A stretch of DNA of 64,000 nt, taken from the NCBI GenBank assembly GCA_013362805.1, contig JABFVL010000032.1, positions 1-64,000 on the forward strand. Reading direction: 5' to 3'. The number at the start of each line of letters is the position of its first letter. The first letter of the stretch is position 1. Below, piece after piece: positions 27,523-36,226 of the stretch. The position numbers and the translations under genes were made by a program. The DNA is from Mycobacteriales bacterium. GTDB lineage: Bacteria > Actinomycetota > Actinomycetes > Mycobacteriales > QHCE01. The notes beneath the pieces were generated by a model. It was not told the origin of the DNA and did no database searches. It worked only from the letters and a program-made list of their open reading frames with translations.

Positions 27523-29034
27523 ATGCAGGTGACAGCGCGTGAGAACACCCCAGCAGAGCAAGACGATATCCCCGAACAAATGCAGATTCGGCGGGCAAAG
27601 CGGGTGCAACTTTTGGAAGACGGCGTTGACGCTTACCCCGTCACCGTTCAGCGCACCGCGACGCTGAAGGAGATTCGCGAGAAGTACGCCGAGCTGGCCA
27701 CTGACACCGCTACCGGCGACTCCGCCTCTATTACGGGTCGAATCATTTTCCAGCGCAACACCGGCAAGCTCTGCTTTGCCACTTTGCAAGAAGGCGACGG
27801 CACCCAGCTGCAGGTCATGCTGAGCCTGGCAAAAGTGGGTGAAGAATCGCTCAACAAATGGAAATCGCTGGTCGATATCGGTGATCACGTTGCGATCACA
27901 GGCGAAATCATCACCTCAAAACGAGGTGAATTGAGTGTGCTCGCCGATTCGTGGCAGATGGCTGCCAAAACACTTCGCCCATTGCCTGTCGCGCATAAAC
28001 CAATGACAGAAGAATCACGTGTCCGTCAGCGCTATGTCGATTTGATTGTTCGTGAACAAGCTAGAGATACAGTCCGCATGCGCTCGGCGGTGCTGCGTTC
28101 ATTGCGTGATTCATATCATCGTCGAGAATTTATTGAAGTAGAAACGCCGATGCTCCAAGTGCTGCACGGCGGTGCGGCGGCGCGGCCTTTTGTCACGCAC
28201 ATTAATGCTTATGACATGGAGCTTTACCTGCGTATAGCCCCTGAGTTGTATCTCAAGCGCGCACTCGTGGGCGGCATCGAAAAAGTATTCGAGATCAATC
28301 GCAATTTCCGTAACGAGGGCGCTGACTCCTCACACAGCCCGGAGTTCGCGATGCTCGAGTCTTACCAGGCCTATGGCGACTATGACACCGCAGCGACACT
28401 GACCCGCGAGCTGATTCAGGAGGCAGCACAATCGGTCCATGGCTCGCAGGTGGTAACACACGCGGACGGCTCAGAACACGACCTTTCCGGTGAGTGGGCC
28501 CAGATCACTTTGTATGGTGCCGTTTCTGAGGCTCTGGGCGAGGAAATCACGGTTGATACCCCGCGTGAGCAGCTCGTGCGTTTCGCTGAAAAGCATGACA
28601 TTTCAGTTGATTCGCTCGCCGGTCCTGGCAAGCTCGTTGAGGAACTTTTCGAAGAGTTGGTTGTTCCTAAACTCGACGCGCCCACCTTCGTGCGCGACTA
28701 TCCAGAAGAGACCTCGCCGCTGACGCGTGGGCATCGTGACAAGCCGGGTGTCACCGAGAAGTGGGACCTGTACATCGACGGGTTCGAGCTCGCAACAGGA
28801 TATTCCGAATTGGTCGACCCGGTGATCCAGCGCGAGAGACTAGTAGCCCAAGCACAGCTTGGGGCGAAAGGCGACCCAGAAGCCATGCGCTTGGATGAGG
28901 ACTTTCTCCGTGCAATGGAGTTTGGTATGCCGCCAGCTGCCGGAATGGGAATGGGTATAGACCGATTGTTGATGGCATTGACTGGCTTGGGTATCCGAGA
29001 GACCATTCTCTTCCCGCTGGTGAAGCCAGAATAG
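27523..29034 (+). CDS. lysS: lysyl-tRNA synthetase, class II
   Basis: The 503-residue enzyme has the N-terminal OB-fold tRNA-anticodon domain ([19 protein letters not shown]), class II motif 2 ([20 protein letters not shown]) and motif 3 ([15 protein letters not shown]). It charges tRNA-Lys in the cytosol. It lies ahead of lsr2 as in mycobacteria. There is no extra N-terminal membrane domain as in LysX. Confidence 0.96.
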   Translation: MQVTARENTPAEQDDIPEQMQIRRAKRVQLLEDGVDAYPVTVQRTATLKEIREKYAELATDTATGDSASITGRIIFQRNTGKLCFATLQEGDGTQLQVMLSLAKVGEESLNKWKSLVDIGDHVAITGEIITSKRGELSVLADSWQMAAKTLRPLPVAHKPMTEESRVRQRYVDLIVREQARDTVRMRSAVLRSLRDSYHRREFIEVETPMLQVLHGGAAARPFVTHINAYDMELYLRIAPELYLKRALVGGIEKVFEINRNFRNEGADSSHSPEFAMLESYQAYGDYDTAATLTRELIQEAAQSVHGSQVVTHADGSEHDLSGEWAQITLYGAVSEALGEEITVDTPREQLVRFAEKHDISVDSLAGPGKLVEELFEELVVPKLDAPTFVRDYPEETSPLTRGHRDKPGVTEKWDLYIDGFELATGYSELVDPVIQRERLVAQAQLGAKGDPEAMRLDEDFLRAMEFGMPPAAGMGMGIDRLLMALTGLGIRETILFPLVKPE

Positions 29035-29179
29035 TGAACTAATTTTCTAGATGATTTGAAACGCGTAGCGTAAACGTGATTTCATTACTACACACCCCAA
29101 TTTATTCATGTGTGGATTCCAGGGGTTTCCGCACACCTCACGCAATAGTTATGGCGTAAATCTATTTGGAGGAAAAACC

Positions 29180-29521
29180 GTGGCTAGAGTCGAGCAGATC
29201 ATCCTTGTTGATGATCTCGACGGTGGTGCCGCTGACGAGACAGTGTCGTTCGGAATTGACGGTCGCTCTTTTGAGATTGATCTCTCGGCCAAGAACGCTC
29301 AAAAACTTCGTGATGCGCTCGCCCCCTACATCAAAGTGGCCCACAAAGCTGCCAAGACCCGTGCACCTCGCGGCACCAACCGGGCTCGCACCAGCGCTCC
29401 GGTCGACCGGGAACAAAACCAAGCCATCCGTGCCTGGGCCAAGAAAAAGGGCTACCAGGTCAGTGGCCGCGGTCGCATCCCAGCCGAAGTAGTAGAGAAG
29501 TTCCACGCCGCTAACAAATAG
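29180..29521 (+). CDS. lsr2: Lsr2 nucleoid-associated protein
   Basis: The 113-residue protein has the dimerisation domain (VEQIILVDDLDGGAADETV ... DLSAKNAQKLRDAL) and the C-terminal DNA-binding domain with the hook-like GRGRIP (residues about 98-103). Lsr2 bridges AT-rich DNA and silences acquired genes, the functional counterpart of H-NS. GTG 29180 is chosen for the strong GGAGG 8 bases before it. The 145 bases upstream are clearly AT-rich, compatible with autoregulation. Confidence 0.96.
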   Translation: MARVEQIILVDDLDGGAADETVSFGIDGRSFEIDLSAKNAQKLRDALAPYIKVAHKAAKTRAPRGTNRARTSAPVDREQNQAIRAWAKKKGYQVSGRGRIPAEVVEKFHAANK

Positions 29522-29537
29522 GCGAGCCGAGCGCAGG

Positions 29538-29569
29538 GGGCGGTGTTCACGGCAGGTGAACTCCCGCCC
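29538..29569. terminator. lsr2 terminator hairpin
   Basis: GGGCGG pairs with CCGCCC and TTCA with TGAA around a 7-base loop, 16 bases after the lsr2 stop. No U-run. The 300-base gap to clpC also holds a candidate stress promoter (next entry). Confidence 0.55.
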
Positions 29570-29610
29570 TCGCGTCGTATAGGCATCAATCTTGTCTCTG
29601 CCTGCGAACC

Positions 29611-29637
29611 GGGAACAATGTTTGCCCCTGTTCGGTT
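29611..29637 (+). promoter_or_regulatory. candidate SigR/SigH-type promoter ahead of clpC
   Basis: GGGAAC (29611-29616), 18 bases, then GTT (29635-29637) fits the GGGAAT-N18/19-GTT consensus of redox-stress ECF sigma factors. It lies about 190 bases upstream of the clpC start. Oxidative control of Clp protease genes is known in Streptomyces; here it is inferred from the motif only. Confidence 0.4.
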
Positions 29638-29824
29638 AGTCAATAGGTAAGTGCTGCATAAGAGCCGTTATGGTGGGGCTGATGGTGCAGGCGTGTTGAA
29701 AAAGTCCGAAATATGGACGCCTCGACCGCGCCGCGCAACAGCGTGACACCCCGACTACAGTGGCTTGCAGCGAGGTGGCGCGGGTTGCCTGCGTCACTCA
29801 ACAACCGACAGGGAGTTGTAGGGG

Positions 29825-32362
29825 ATGTTCGAAAGGTTCACCGACCGCGCGCGTCGGGTTGTGGTGCTGGCCCAAGAAGAGGCCCGGATGCTGAACCACA
29901 ACTACATCGGTACCGAGCACATCCTGCTTGGTCTCATCCACGAGGGCGAGGGTGTCGCTGCTAAAGCGCTGGAATCCCTCGGCATCTCGCTGGAAGGCGT
30001 CCGCCAGCAAGTAGAGGAAATCATCGGCCAGGGCCAGCAGGCCCCAGCTGGGCACATTCCTTTTACTCCTCGTGCCAAAAAAGTGCTTGAGCTGAGCCTG
30101 CGTGAGGCGCTCCAGCTTGGCCACAACTACATCGGTACCGAGCACATCCTGCTTGGCCTTATCCGCGAAGGCGAAGGCGTCGCGGCTCAGGTCCTGGTAA
30201 AGCTTGGCGCCGACCTCAATCGTGTCCGCCAGCAGGTCATTCAGCTGCTCTCGGGCTACCAAGGCAAAGAACCAGCCACGGCTGGTGCCTCCTCCAGCGA
30301 ATCCACGCCATCCACCTCGCTCGTGCTGGACCAGTTTGGTCGCAACCTGACCCAAGCGGCCCGCGAATCTAAGCTCGACCCGGTCATCGGGCGCGAGAAA
30401 GAAATCGAACGCCTGATGCAGGTGTTGAGCCGCCGCACAAAGAACAACCCAGTGCTCATCGGTGAGCCTGGGGTCGGTAAGACTGCTGTTGTTGAAGGTC
30501 TCGCCCAAGCCATTGTTAAGGGCGAAGTTCCGGAAACGCTGAAAGACAAGCACCTCTACACCCTCGACTTGGGTGCTTTGGTGGCTGGCTCTCGTTACCG
30601 CGGTGACTTTGAGGAACGTCTGAAGAAGGTCCTTAAAGAAATCCGCACACGTGGCGACATCATTCTGTTCATCGACGAAATCCACACCCTGGTTGGTGCG
30701 GGTGCCGCCGAAGGCGCGATCGACGCCGCTAGCATTCTGAAACCAATGTTGGCCCGTGGTGAACTCCAGACAATCGGTGCCACCACGCTCGACGAATACC
30801 GTAAATATGTCGAGAAAGATGCTGCTCTGGAACGCCGCTTCCAGCCCATTCAGGTAGGCGAGCCCACGCTGGCCCACACCATCGAGATCCTCAAGGGTCT
30901 TCGGGACCGCTACGAAGCTCACCACCGCGTATCCATCACCGATGGTGCGTTGGTCGCGGCCGCGACGTTGGCTGACCGCTACATCTCGGACCGCTTCCTG
31001 CCTGACAAGGCCATCGACCTCATCGACGAGGCTGGTGCCCGGATGCGCATCCGCCGGATGACCGCCCCGCCAGATCTCCGCGAATTCGACGAGAAGATCG
31101 CCGGAGTGCGTCGGGAAAAAGAATCAGCGATCGACGCTCAGGACTTCGAGAAAGCGGCTTCGCTCCGCGATTCAGAGAAGCGCCTGATGGATGAGCGCGA
31201 AAACCGTGAGAAAGAATGGAAGGCCGGCGACCTGGACGTTGTCAGCGAAATTGGCGATGAGGAAATCGCCGAAGTGCTGGCCAACTGGACAGGCATCCCA
31301 GTCTTCAAGCTGACCGAGGAAGAAACTTCGCGTCTGCTGCGCATGGAAGACGAGCTGCACAAGCGGGTTGTCGGGCAAGAAGAGGCCATCAAGGCCGTCA
31401 GCCAAGCAATTCGCCGCACCCGGGCCGGGCTGAAAGACCCGAAGCGCCCCGGTGGTTCGTTCATCTTCGCCGGTCCGTCCGGTGTGGGTAAAACCGAGCT
31501 GTCCAAGGCGCTGGCCGAATTCCTGTTCGGTGACGAAGAAGCCCTCATCCAGCTGGACATGTCCGAGTTCCACGACCGCTACACGGTGTCCCGGCTGGTG
31601 GGTGCCCCTCCCGGCTATGTCGGGTACGACGAGGGTGGCCAGCTCACCGAGAAGGTGCGCCGCAAGCCATTCAGCGTCGTGCTGTTCGACGAGGTCGAAA
31701 AGGCCCACCCGGATGTCTTCAACACCTTGTTGCAGATCCTGGAAGATGGTCGGCTCACCGACGGTCAGGGACGCATCGTTGACTTCAAGAACACGGTCAT
31801 CATTCTGACCTCGAACTTGGGTACTCGCGATGTCGCCAAGGCCGTCAGCCTCGGTTTCCAGTCGGGCAATGACACCGAAAGCAACTACGAGCGGATGAAG
31901 CTCAAGGTCAACGATGAGCTCAAGCAACACTTCCGCCCCGAGTTCTTGAACCGTATTGACGACACCATCGTGTTCCACCAGCTGTCCGAGGCTGAGATCT
32001 TGGAGATCGTGGACCTGATGATTGGTCGGGTAGATGCCCAGCTCAAGAACAAAGACATGGGCATTGAGCTCACCGACACGGCCAAGAAGCTGTTGGCCCG
32101 TCGCGGCTACGACGCCGTGCTGGGTGCTCGGCCACTGCGCCGCACAATTCAGCGCGAGATCGAAGACGCGGTCAGTGAGAAGATTCTGTTCAACGAGCTC
32201 ACCGCTGGCCAGATCATCGTGGTCGACGCTGAGGAAGTTGACGAGAAAGACGAGTCGAAGGGCAAGTTCACCTTCCGAGGTGAAGCCAAGCCCACTCCGA
32301 TCCCAGACGCGCCACCAGTTTCGGTCTCCGGCACTGGTTCTGTGCAGGGTGAAGACGAATAG
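29825..32362 (+). CDS. clpC: ATP-dependent Clp protease ATP-binding subunit ClpC
   Basis: The 845-residue unfoldase has two Clp_N repeats (residues about 3-75 and 78-147), AAA1 with Walker A GEPGVGKT, a middle UVR-like segment ([14 protein letters not shown]), AAA2 with Walker A GPSGVGKT and Walker [12 protein letters not shown], and an acidic tail. It feeds substrates to ClpP1P2. The two Clp_N repeats share an identical 36-base stretch (29896-29931 and 30121-30156), exactly 225 bases apart. Its start ATG 29825 follows GTAGGGG. It is convergent with the sigma-factor gene, a hairpin between them. Confidence 0.97.
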   Translation: MFERFTDRARRVVVLAQEEARMLNHNYIGTEHILLGLIHEGEGVAAKALESLGISLEGVRQQVEEIIGQGQQAPAGHIPFTPRAKKVLELSLREALQLGHNYIGTEHILLGLIREGEGVAAQVLVKLGADLNRVRQQVIQLLSGYQGKEPATAGASSSESTPSTSLVLDQFGRNLTQAARESKLDPVIGREKEIERLMQVLSRRTKNNPVLIGEPGVGKTAVVEGLAQAIVKGEVPETLKDKHLYTLDLGALVAGSRYRGDFEERLKKVLKEIRTRGDIILFIDEIHTLVGAGAAEGAIDAASILKPMLARGELQTIGATTLDEYRKYVEKDAALERRFQPIQVGEPTLAHTIEILKGLRDRYEAHHRVSITDGALVAAATLADRYISDRFLPDKAIDLIDEAGARMRIRRMTAPPDLREFDEKIAGVRREKESAIDAQDFEKAASLRDSEKRLMDERENREKEWKAGDLDVVSEIGDEEIAEVLANWTGIPVFKLTEEETSRLLRMEDELHKRVVGQEEAIKAVSQAIRRTRAGLKDPKRPGGSFIFAGPSGVGKTELSKALAEFLFGDEEALIQLDMSEFHDRYTVSRLVGAPPGYVGYDEGGQLTEKVRRKPFSVVLFDEVEKAHPDVFNTLLQILEDGRLTDGQGRIVDFKNTVIILTSNLGTRDVAKAVSLGFQSGNDTESNYERMKLKVNDELKQHFRPEFLNRIDDTIVFHQLSEAEILEIVDLMIGRVDAQLKNKDMGIELTDTAKKLLARRGYDAVLGARPLRRTIQREIEDAVSEKILFNELTAGQIIVVDAEEVDEKDESKGKFTFRGEAKPTPIPDAPPVSVSGTGSVQGEDE
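29896..30156. repeat. identical 36-base repeat inside clpC
   Basis: Bases 29896-29931 recur exactly at 30121-30156, coding in both cases for the [12 protein letters not shown] segment of the Clp_N repeats. The 225-base offset is exactly 75 codons, so recombination between copies would remove one repeat in frame. Confidence 0.85.
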
Positions 32363-32371
32363 CTAGTCAAT

Positions 32372-32405
32372 AATGAGGGCCGGTCGCTGGTGACCGGCCC
32401 TCATT
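32372..32405. terminator. bidirectional terminator between clpC and sigma-factor gene
   Basis: A perfect 14-bp stem AATGAGGGCCGGTC / GACCGGCCCTCATT with a 6-base loop, between two convergent genes. Confidence 0.85.
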
Positions 32406-32416
32406 GTGTACCCGGG

Positions 32417-33424
32417 TTAGGAACGTTTAGGGCCGCCACTGGGTTTGTGGTAGGCATTCGTCGCTGCGTTGCTGGACAGCGAGCGGGCCAGACTCCGCCG
32501 ATCGATTCCTTGTTTCGCGGCCCGTTGTGCCAGGGGGGTGCGAGTGGTGAAGTCGACCTCTGCCGACACTCTGAGAGCCCGTTGGACGCGTTGTTCCACG
32601 CGCTGCTTGGAGATGCCGAGGTCTCGGGCGATCGCTGGGAACGTGCGCTCGTGCCCTACCCGTTCGATGACCGCGTGACGGTCTTGCTCGTCAAGGTGCG
32701 GACTGATGCGCGCCCAGAGCAGCTGTGCGTTGATGCGACTTGTCCATCGCTCGACAGGATCCGGCAGTTCCAGCGGGAGTGGCTTTTCGTCGGATGCGGT
32801 GTCAAATATCGTGTCCAAGGATGCCATTGTTCGTGTTGACATCGCGGCAAGTGCGTCTTCGGCTCGTGATTTCGAAATTCCAAGGATTGCGGATATGTTC
32901 GCTGGATTGAGCTGATTACGGGCCTCGGGCTCTTCCCATTCAGGTAGTGCCTTGTGAATCTCGTGCACATCTGTTTTAGTTTGTGCGCTGGCCGACGCGT
33001 CCCACGTGGTCTGTAGGTATTCCTTGATTTCGTGTTCAATACGTGGGCGAGCGAAGCTTCGGAATTCTAAGAGGCGTCGGGGTGCTTTCCCATTGCCTCT
33101 TTTCGCCTCTTCTGACTTGTGCACAAATTCTGCTAAGTGTTGCAAGTATGCGGGTATTGCAATTGCTAGGCCGATGTCGACACTTTGCTCAAGATCGTCG
33201 CGCTCAATCTTTCCGCCGATGTCATGGTGGTCAATTATTGGGGCGCCCAGTGCCCTATTCAGTCGAATTATTTCTTCGACTATGTTTTCCCGGGCTCGAT
33301 CCTGTCCCGCGCGCAATTCGAGTAATTCTTCGAATAAGACGCTGGTGCGCCTCTCAGTGTGAGACTGTGGGCGCTTTCGGCGTTTAGATGCCGCGCGTGG
33401 GGCGTCAGGCGGGGTATTTTGCAT
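32417..33424 (-). CDS. divergent sigma-70 family factor
   Basis: The 335-residue protein resembles a group 3/4 sigma factor in outline. A region-2-like block runs ARENIVEEIIRLNRAL ... DDLEQSVDIGLAIAI ... FARPRIEHEIKEYL (residues about 45-150), with an unusual charged insertion in the middle. A region-4-like helix-turn-helix is LDEQDRHAVIERV and IARDLGISKQRVEQRVQRAL (about 240-285). A basic tail of about 40 residues follows. I choose ATG 33424 because GGAGG lies 7 bases ahead. No anti-sigma gene is adjacent. The long inserts are atypical, so promoter specificity cannot be guessed. Confidence 0.75.
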   Translation of the reverse strand: MQNTPPDAPRAASKRRKRPQSHTERRTSVLFEELLELRAGQDRARENIVEEIIRLNRALGAPIIDHHDIGGKIERDDLEQSVDIGLAIAIPAYLQHLAEFVHKSEEAKRGNGKAPRRLLEFRSFARPRIEHEIKEYLQTTWDASASAQTKTDVHEIHKALPEWEEPEARNQLNPANISAILGISKSRAEDALAAMSTRTMASLDTIFDTASDEKPLPLELPDPVERWTSRINAQLLWARISPHLDEQDRHAVIERVGHERTFPAIARDLGISKQRVEQRVQRALRVSAEVDFTTRTPLAQRAAKQGIDRRSLARSLSSNAATNAYHKPSGGPKRS

Positions 33425-33519
33425 GGTCAAGCCTCCGTCGTTCGCTAATAGCATAACAACGAAGGTTGTCCTAGTCTGTGATCTAAACCTGCCGAAAGTG
33501 AATTTTCCTGGATGGTTTG

Positions 33520-34314
33520 CTAGCCGAGATAGTCCTCGAGAAGAGCTGGAGTCAACCCAGAGTCATAGATGGCCTGAAGGGTAGCCAAAATATCGCCAAC
33601 AATGGCATCGCGGAAATGTAGAAGAATAATGTCTCCAGCTAGAACCTTCTTCTCCGGAGTTTGATAGTAAACATTGCCATCCGTCACGGACTGAGTCCAA
33701 TAAAGGACCGCTTTTATCCCGCAATCCCGGGCGGCACGCAGGGTGGTTTTGTCGTATTCACCGTACGGCGGACGAAATAGCGTCGGACGTTTACCCATCA
33801 TTTGTTCGAGTGCATCAACAGAGCCACAAATTTCTGCCTTTTGCGCTTCATAAGAAAGTCCACGAAGTTTAATGTGATTTACCGAATGCGCTTCTATGGG
33901 CATGCCATCGTCTTTAAGTCGCTCGAAATAAGCGGGATCTTCAGCCGCGATTTTTGAAACAAGAAAAGCTGAAGCCGGAGTATTAGGAGCTCGAAACAGT
34001 TCGTGGGCCTCTGGCAAACGCTTGTTGCCATCGTCAATGGTTATGAAAGCCACCTTATGGTTGGTGGGAACCCGCTTAATAAGTGGTGCGTGAACGCCAT
34101 CATCGGGCAGCACCACACGCTCTGGCAGCGGAGCGCGCCGAAACGGCGGAATCTGAGCAGCATAAGCATTCGGTGGCGCCGCCATCCGTTCGACTTTGGG
34201 CGTCGAGCGCTGTTCGGGTTCAGCCTGAGCCCGCGGCTCTTTCCCACCACAGGCCGAAACCGCGAACAAAAAGAGCAACGAGATAATCGCCAACAGCTTT
34301 CTCACAGCGGGCAC
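33520..34314 (-). CDS. polysaccharide deacetylase-like lipoprotein (NodB domain)
   Basis: About 264 residues from GTG 34314 (GTG 34305 is also possible). A lipoprotein signal ends at VSAC, followed by a charged linker and a NodB homology domain with TIDDG (usually TFDDG), HSVNH (metal His pair) and RPPYGEYD. It therefore probably acts on a polysaccharide or peptidoglycan at the outer face of the membrane. The fourth motif is weakly preserved (YWTQSVTDG). It sits downstream of mutY on the same strand, separated by 118 bases. Confidence 0.88.
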   Translation of the reverse strand: MPAVRKLLAIISLLFLFAVSACGGKEPRAQAEPEQRSTPKVERMAAPPNAYAAQIPPFRRAPLPERVVLPDDGVHAPLIKRVPTNHKVAFITIDDGNKRLPEAHELFRAPNTPASAFLVSKIAAEDPAYFERLKDDGMPIEAHSVNHIKLRGLSYEAQKAEICGSVDALEQMMGKRPTLFRPPYGEYDKTTLRAARDCGIKAVLYWTQSVTDGNVYYQTPEKKVLAGDIILLHFRDAIVGDILATLQAIYDSGLTPALLEDYLG

Positions 34315-34432
34315 TGTACCGGGCCAGTTAAAATTCCAGGCTGTCTCACATCCCGGAGTTTCCAACGCATCGGCAAAACACGTCTCGTGGTGTGAAATGG
34401 ATGGAGAAAGAGAGACGCGCGAAAGTTCAGGA

Positions 34433-35281
34433 CTAGTGCGGCAACCAAAACTCATCCGGACCTGTTTCGCTGGCGAGGCCATCAGCTACCAAACTTTCCA
34501 GAGCCGCGGCCCCTTGTTTCTGGTCTGGCCACTGTCGTAGCAGCTCCTCACGTGGCACCGGGGCATTGGCGTTTCGGAGCACCCCAAGCAACCGCCCTCT
34601 TGCTTGCCGATCGGTGCCCTCATAACCTTGCCGACGACGGCTACTGATGTAACTCGGGCGCCCAAGGCGGTGCCACTCACAACCCGACACGATAGGACAC
34701 TCGGCACACCTCGGCTTCTGACTCGTGCACACAGTGGCACCGAGTTCCATTACGGCCGCTGCGAACAGCGGAGCATCTCGCTCTGGTAAAAAGCTCTCCA
34801 TCAGAGCGAAGTCAGCCTTCGTGGTTGCCGGGCCCGCGTCCCCATAGCCGCTGAGTGCTCTAGCCAAAACTCGGCGCACATTCACATCGACTGGAGCCGC
34901 TCGTTTCCCAAACGCGAAAGCCGCAACCGCTCGTGCTGTATACGCGCCCACGCCGGGAAGCTTTTCGAGCTCCTCCACTGTGCTAGGCACCGAACCAGCA
35001 TGCTCATCGGTGATCTTTCGCGCACAAGCATGTAGACGCAACGCGCGTCGAGGGTAACCGAGTCTGTCCCATTGGCGCACGGCTTCAGCGGGCGAATCTG
35101 AGGCTAAAGCAGCAGGCGTAGGCCAGAGTTCAAGCCAACGCCGATAGGCCGGAAGCACGCGGACAACTGGGGTTTGTTGCAGCATTATTTCGCTCACCAG
35201 AATTGCCCACGGGCTGACGTCTGGCTCGCGCCACGGTAGTTCTCGGGCATGTTCCCGGTACCAAGGGATGAGAGCGTCCAC
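34433..35281 (-). CDS. mutY: A/G-specific adenine DNA glycosylase
   Basis: About 282 residues. It has the helix-hairpin-helix LPGVGAYTARAVAAFAF with the catalytic VDVNVRRVLAR Asp, the N-terminal PWREPDVSPWAILVSEIMLQQT and the four-cysteine Fe-S cluster signature (C-x6-C-x2-C-x5-C, KPRCAECPIVSGC). MutY removes A mispaired with 8-oxoguanine and so prevents G:C to T:A mutations. The usual C-terminal NUDIX-like domain is absent or very short. GTG 35281 (VDALIPWYREHARELPW) gives a normal N-terminus. An 11-copy octamer repeat begins 16 bases upstream of it, and the reading frame continues open through the repeat. Confidence 0.94.
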   Translation of the reverse strand: MDALIPWYREHARELPWREPDVSPWAILVSEIMLQQTPVVRVLPAYRRWLELWPTPAALASDSPAEAVRQWDRLGYPRRALRLHACARKITDEHAGSVPSTVEELEKLPGVGAYTARAVAAFAFGKRAAPVDVNVRRVLARALSGYGDAGPATTKADFALMESFLPERDAPLFAAAVMELGATVCTSQKPRCAECPIVSGCEWHRLGRPSYISSRRRQGYEGTDRQARGRLLGVLRNANAPVPREELLRQWPDQKQGAAALESLVADGLASETGPDEFWLPH

Positions 35282-35297
35282 GGCGCTTATTGTCCCC

Positions 35298-35386
35298 GGT
35301 GCGGTGGTGCGGTGGTGCGGTGGTGCGGTGGTGCGGTGGTGCGGTGGTGCGGTGGTGCGGTGGTGCGGTGGTGCGGTGGTGCGGTG
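35298..35386. repeat. 11-copy perfect octanucleotide tandem repeat next to mutY
   Basis: The unit GTGCGGTG is repeated 11 times without a mismatch (35299-35386, one extra G at 35298). It lies between mutY (minus, start 35281) and a divergent membrane-protein gene (plus, start 35485). Eight is not a multiple of three, so loss or gain of a unit changes frame if the tract is translated, or spacing if it is in the leader. Confidence 0.95.
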
Positions 35387-35484
35387 TGCCTTCGTGGTTT
35401 TGCGGCGAGCACCCGTTACTCTGACAGGTGCACTGTCCTTACCCGTGGTGAATGCGGGAGCACTCGGACGATGAGGCAAGGCGC

Positions 35485-36207
35485 ATGAAGCCAACGTTGA
35501 ACACAAAACCCGTCGGGCCGTTGTCGCCCACCATTTACTGGCGACGCAGAGCGATTGTTGTGGCACTCGGAGTTTTCCTCTTGGTTGCGGTGCTTACCGC
35601 GGTGGCTTTCGCCGGTGGCGATTCTAAAGAGAACGATAAAGAAGCCACTGTCCAAAAAGCTGGCCAAACGGTGCCTAAGATCCAAGATGGAAGTAAAGAG
35701 CATCCTTTCTATCCTGTTCCTGGTCCGTCTCCTGATGCTTCGAATTCTGAACCAGCGCCAGAAGCACAACAACCGCCCTCCCAAGAATCCGCGGCTCCGG
35801 TGGTGACCCCAACAGGTCCAACGATCTGCGCTGATGGAGATCTAAAAATCGAGGTTGTCCCGGCGCACACGAACTACCCAGTGGGTTCCAGGCTCAAAAT
35901 CAAACTGGTTATCACCAATACATCGGCTGGCGAGTGTGTACGTGACATTGGCGCGGGCGCGCAAGAAGTGTGGGCTAACGGCGGCAACGACCGAGTGTGG
36001 TCCACTGACCATTGCTCAGCGGATCGTTCCACTCAAGAAAGCCCGATAGCCGCGGGAGAGTCGTTGTCCTACTGGGTCGTGTGGGATGGCCTCACGAGCG
36101 CGGAAGGATGTACCGGGGCTGGCACCAAAGTTTCCCCAGGTGACTACCAGCTACAGGGGCGGCTCGGATCGGCAACCAGTGAACCCGTCACGGTGTCCCT
36201 GAAATAG
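35485..36207 (+). CDS. membrane-anchored protein with Pro-rich linker and extracytoplasmic domain
   Basis: The 240-residue product has one transmembrane helix (about 19-41), a proline/glutamine-rich linker and a C-terminal beta-rich domain with Cys pairs (ICADGDLKIEVVP ... GECVRDIGAG). ATG 35485 is chosen (MKPTLN); the frame is open to 35452. Its position between mutY and disA matches the membrane protein I recall as Rv3587c. Function unknown. It is convergent with disA. Confidence 0.8.
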   Translation: MKPTLNTKPVGPLSPTIYWRRRAIVVALGVFLLVAVLTAVAFAGGDSKENDKEATVQKAGQTVPKIQDGSKEHPFYPVPGPSPDASNSEPAPEAQQPPSQESAAPVVTPTGPTICADGDLKIEVVPAHTNYPVGSRLKIKLVITNTSAGECVRDIGAGAQEVWANGGNDRVWSTDHCSADRSTQESPIAAGESLSYWVVWDGLTSAEGCTGAGTKVSPGDYQLQGRLGSATSEPVTVSLK

Positions 36208-36226
36208 GGTCCGCGACACCCCGCAC

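Noticed and set aside
29798-30925. 375-residue frame antisense to clpC
   Set aside because: Long antisense frames are expected opposite GC-biased coding sequence; no ribosome-binding site or family, and the sense strand is clearly clpC.
35249-35488. Short frames running through the octamer repeat
   Set aside because: The repeat has no stop codon in these frames, so open frames arise by chance; not evidence for a gene.
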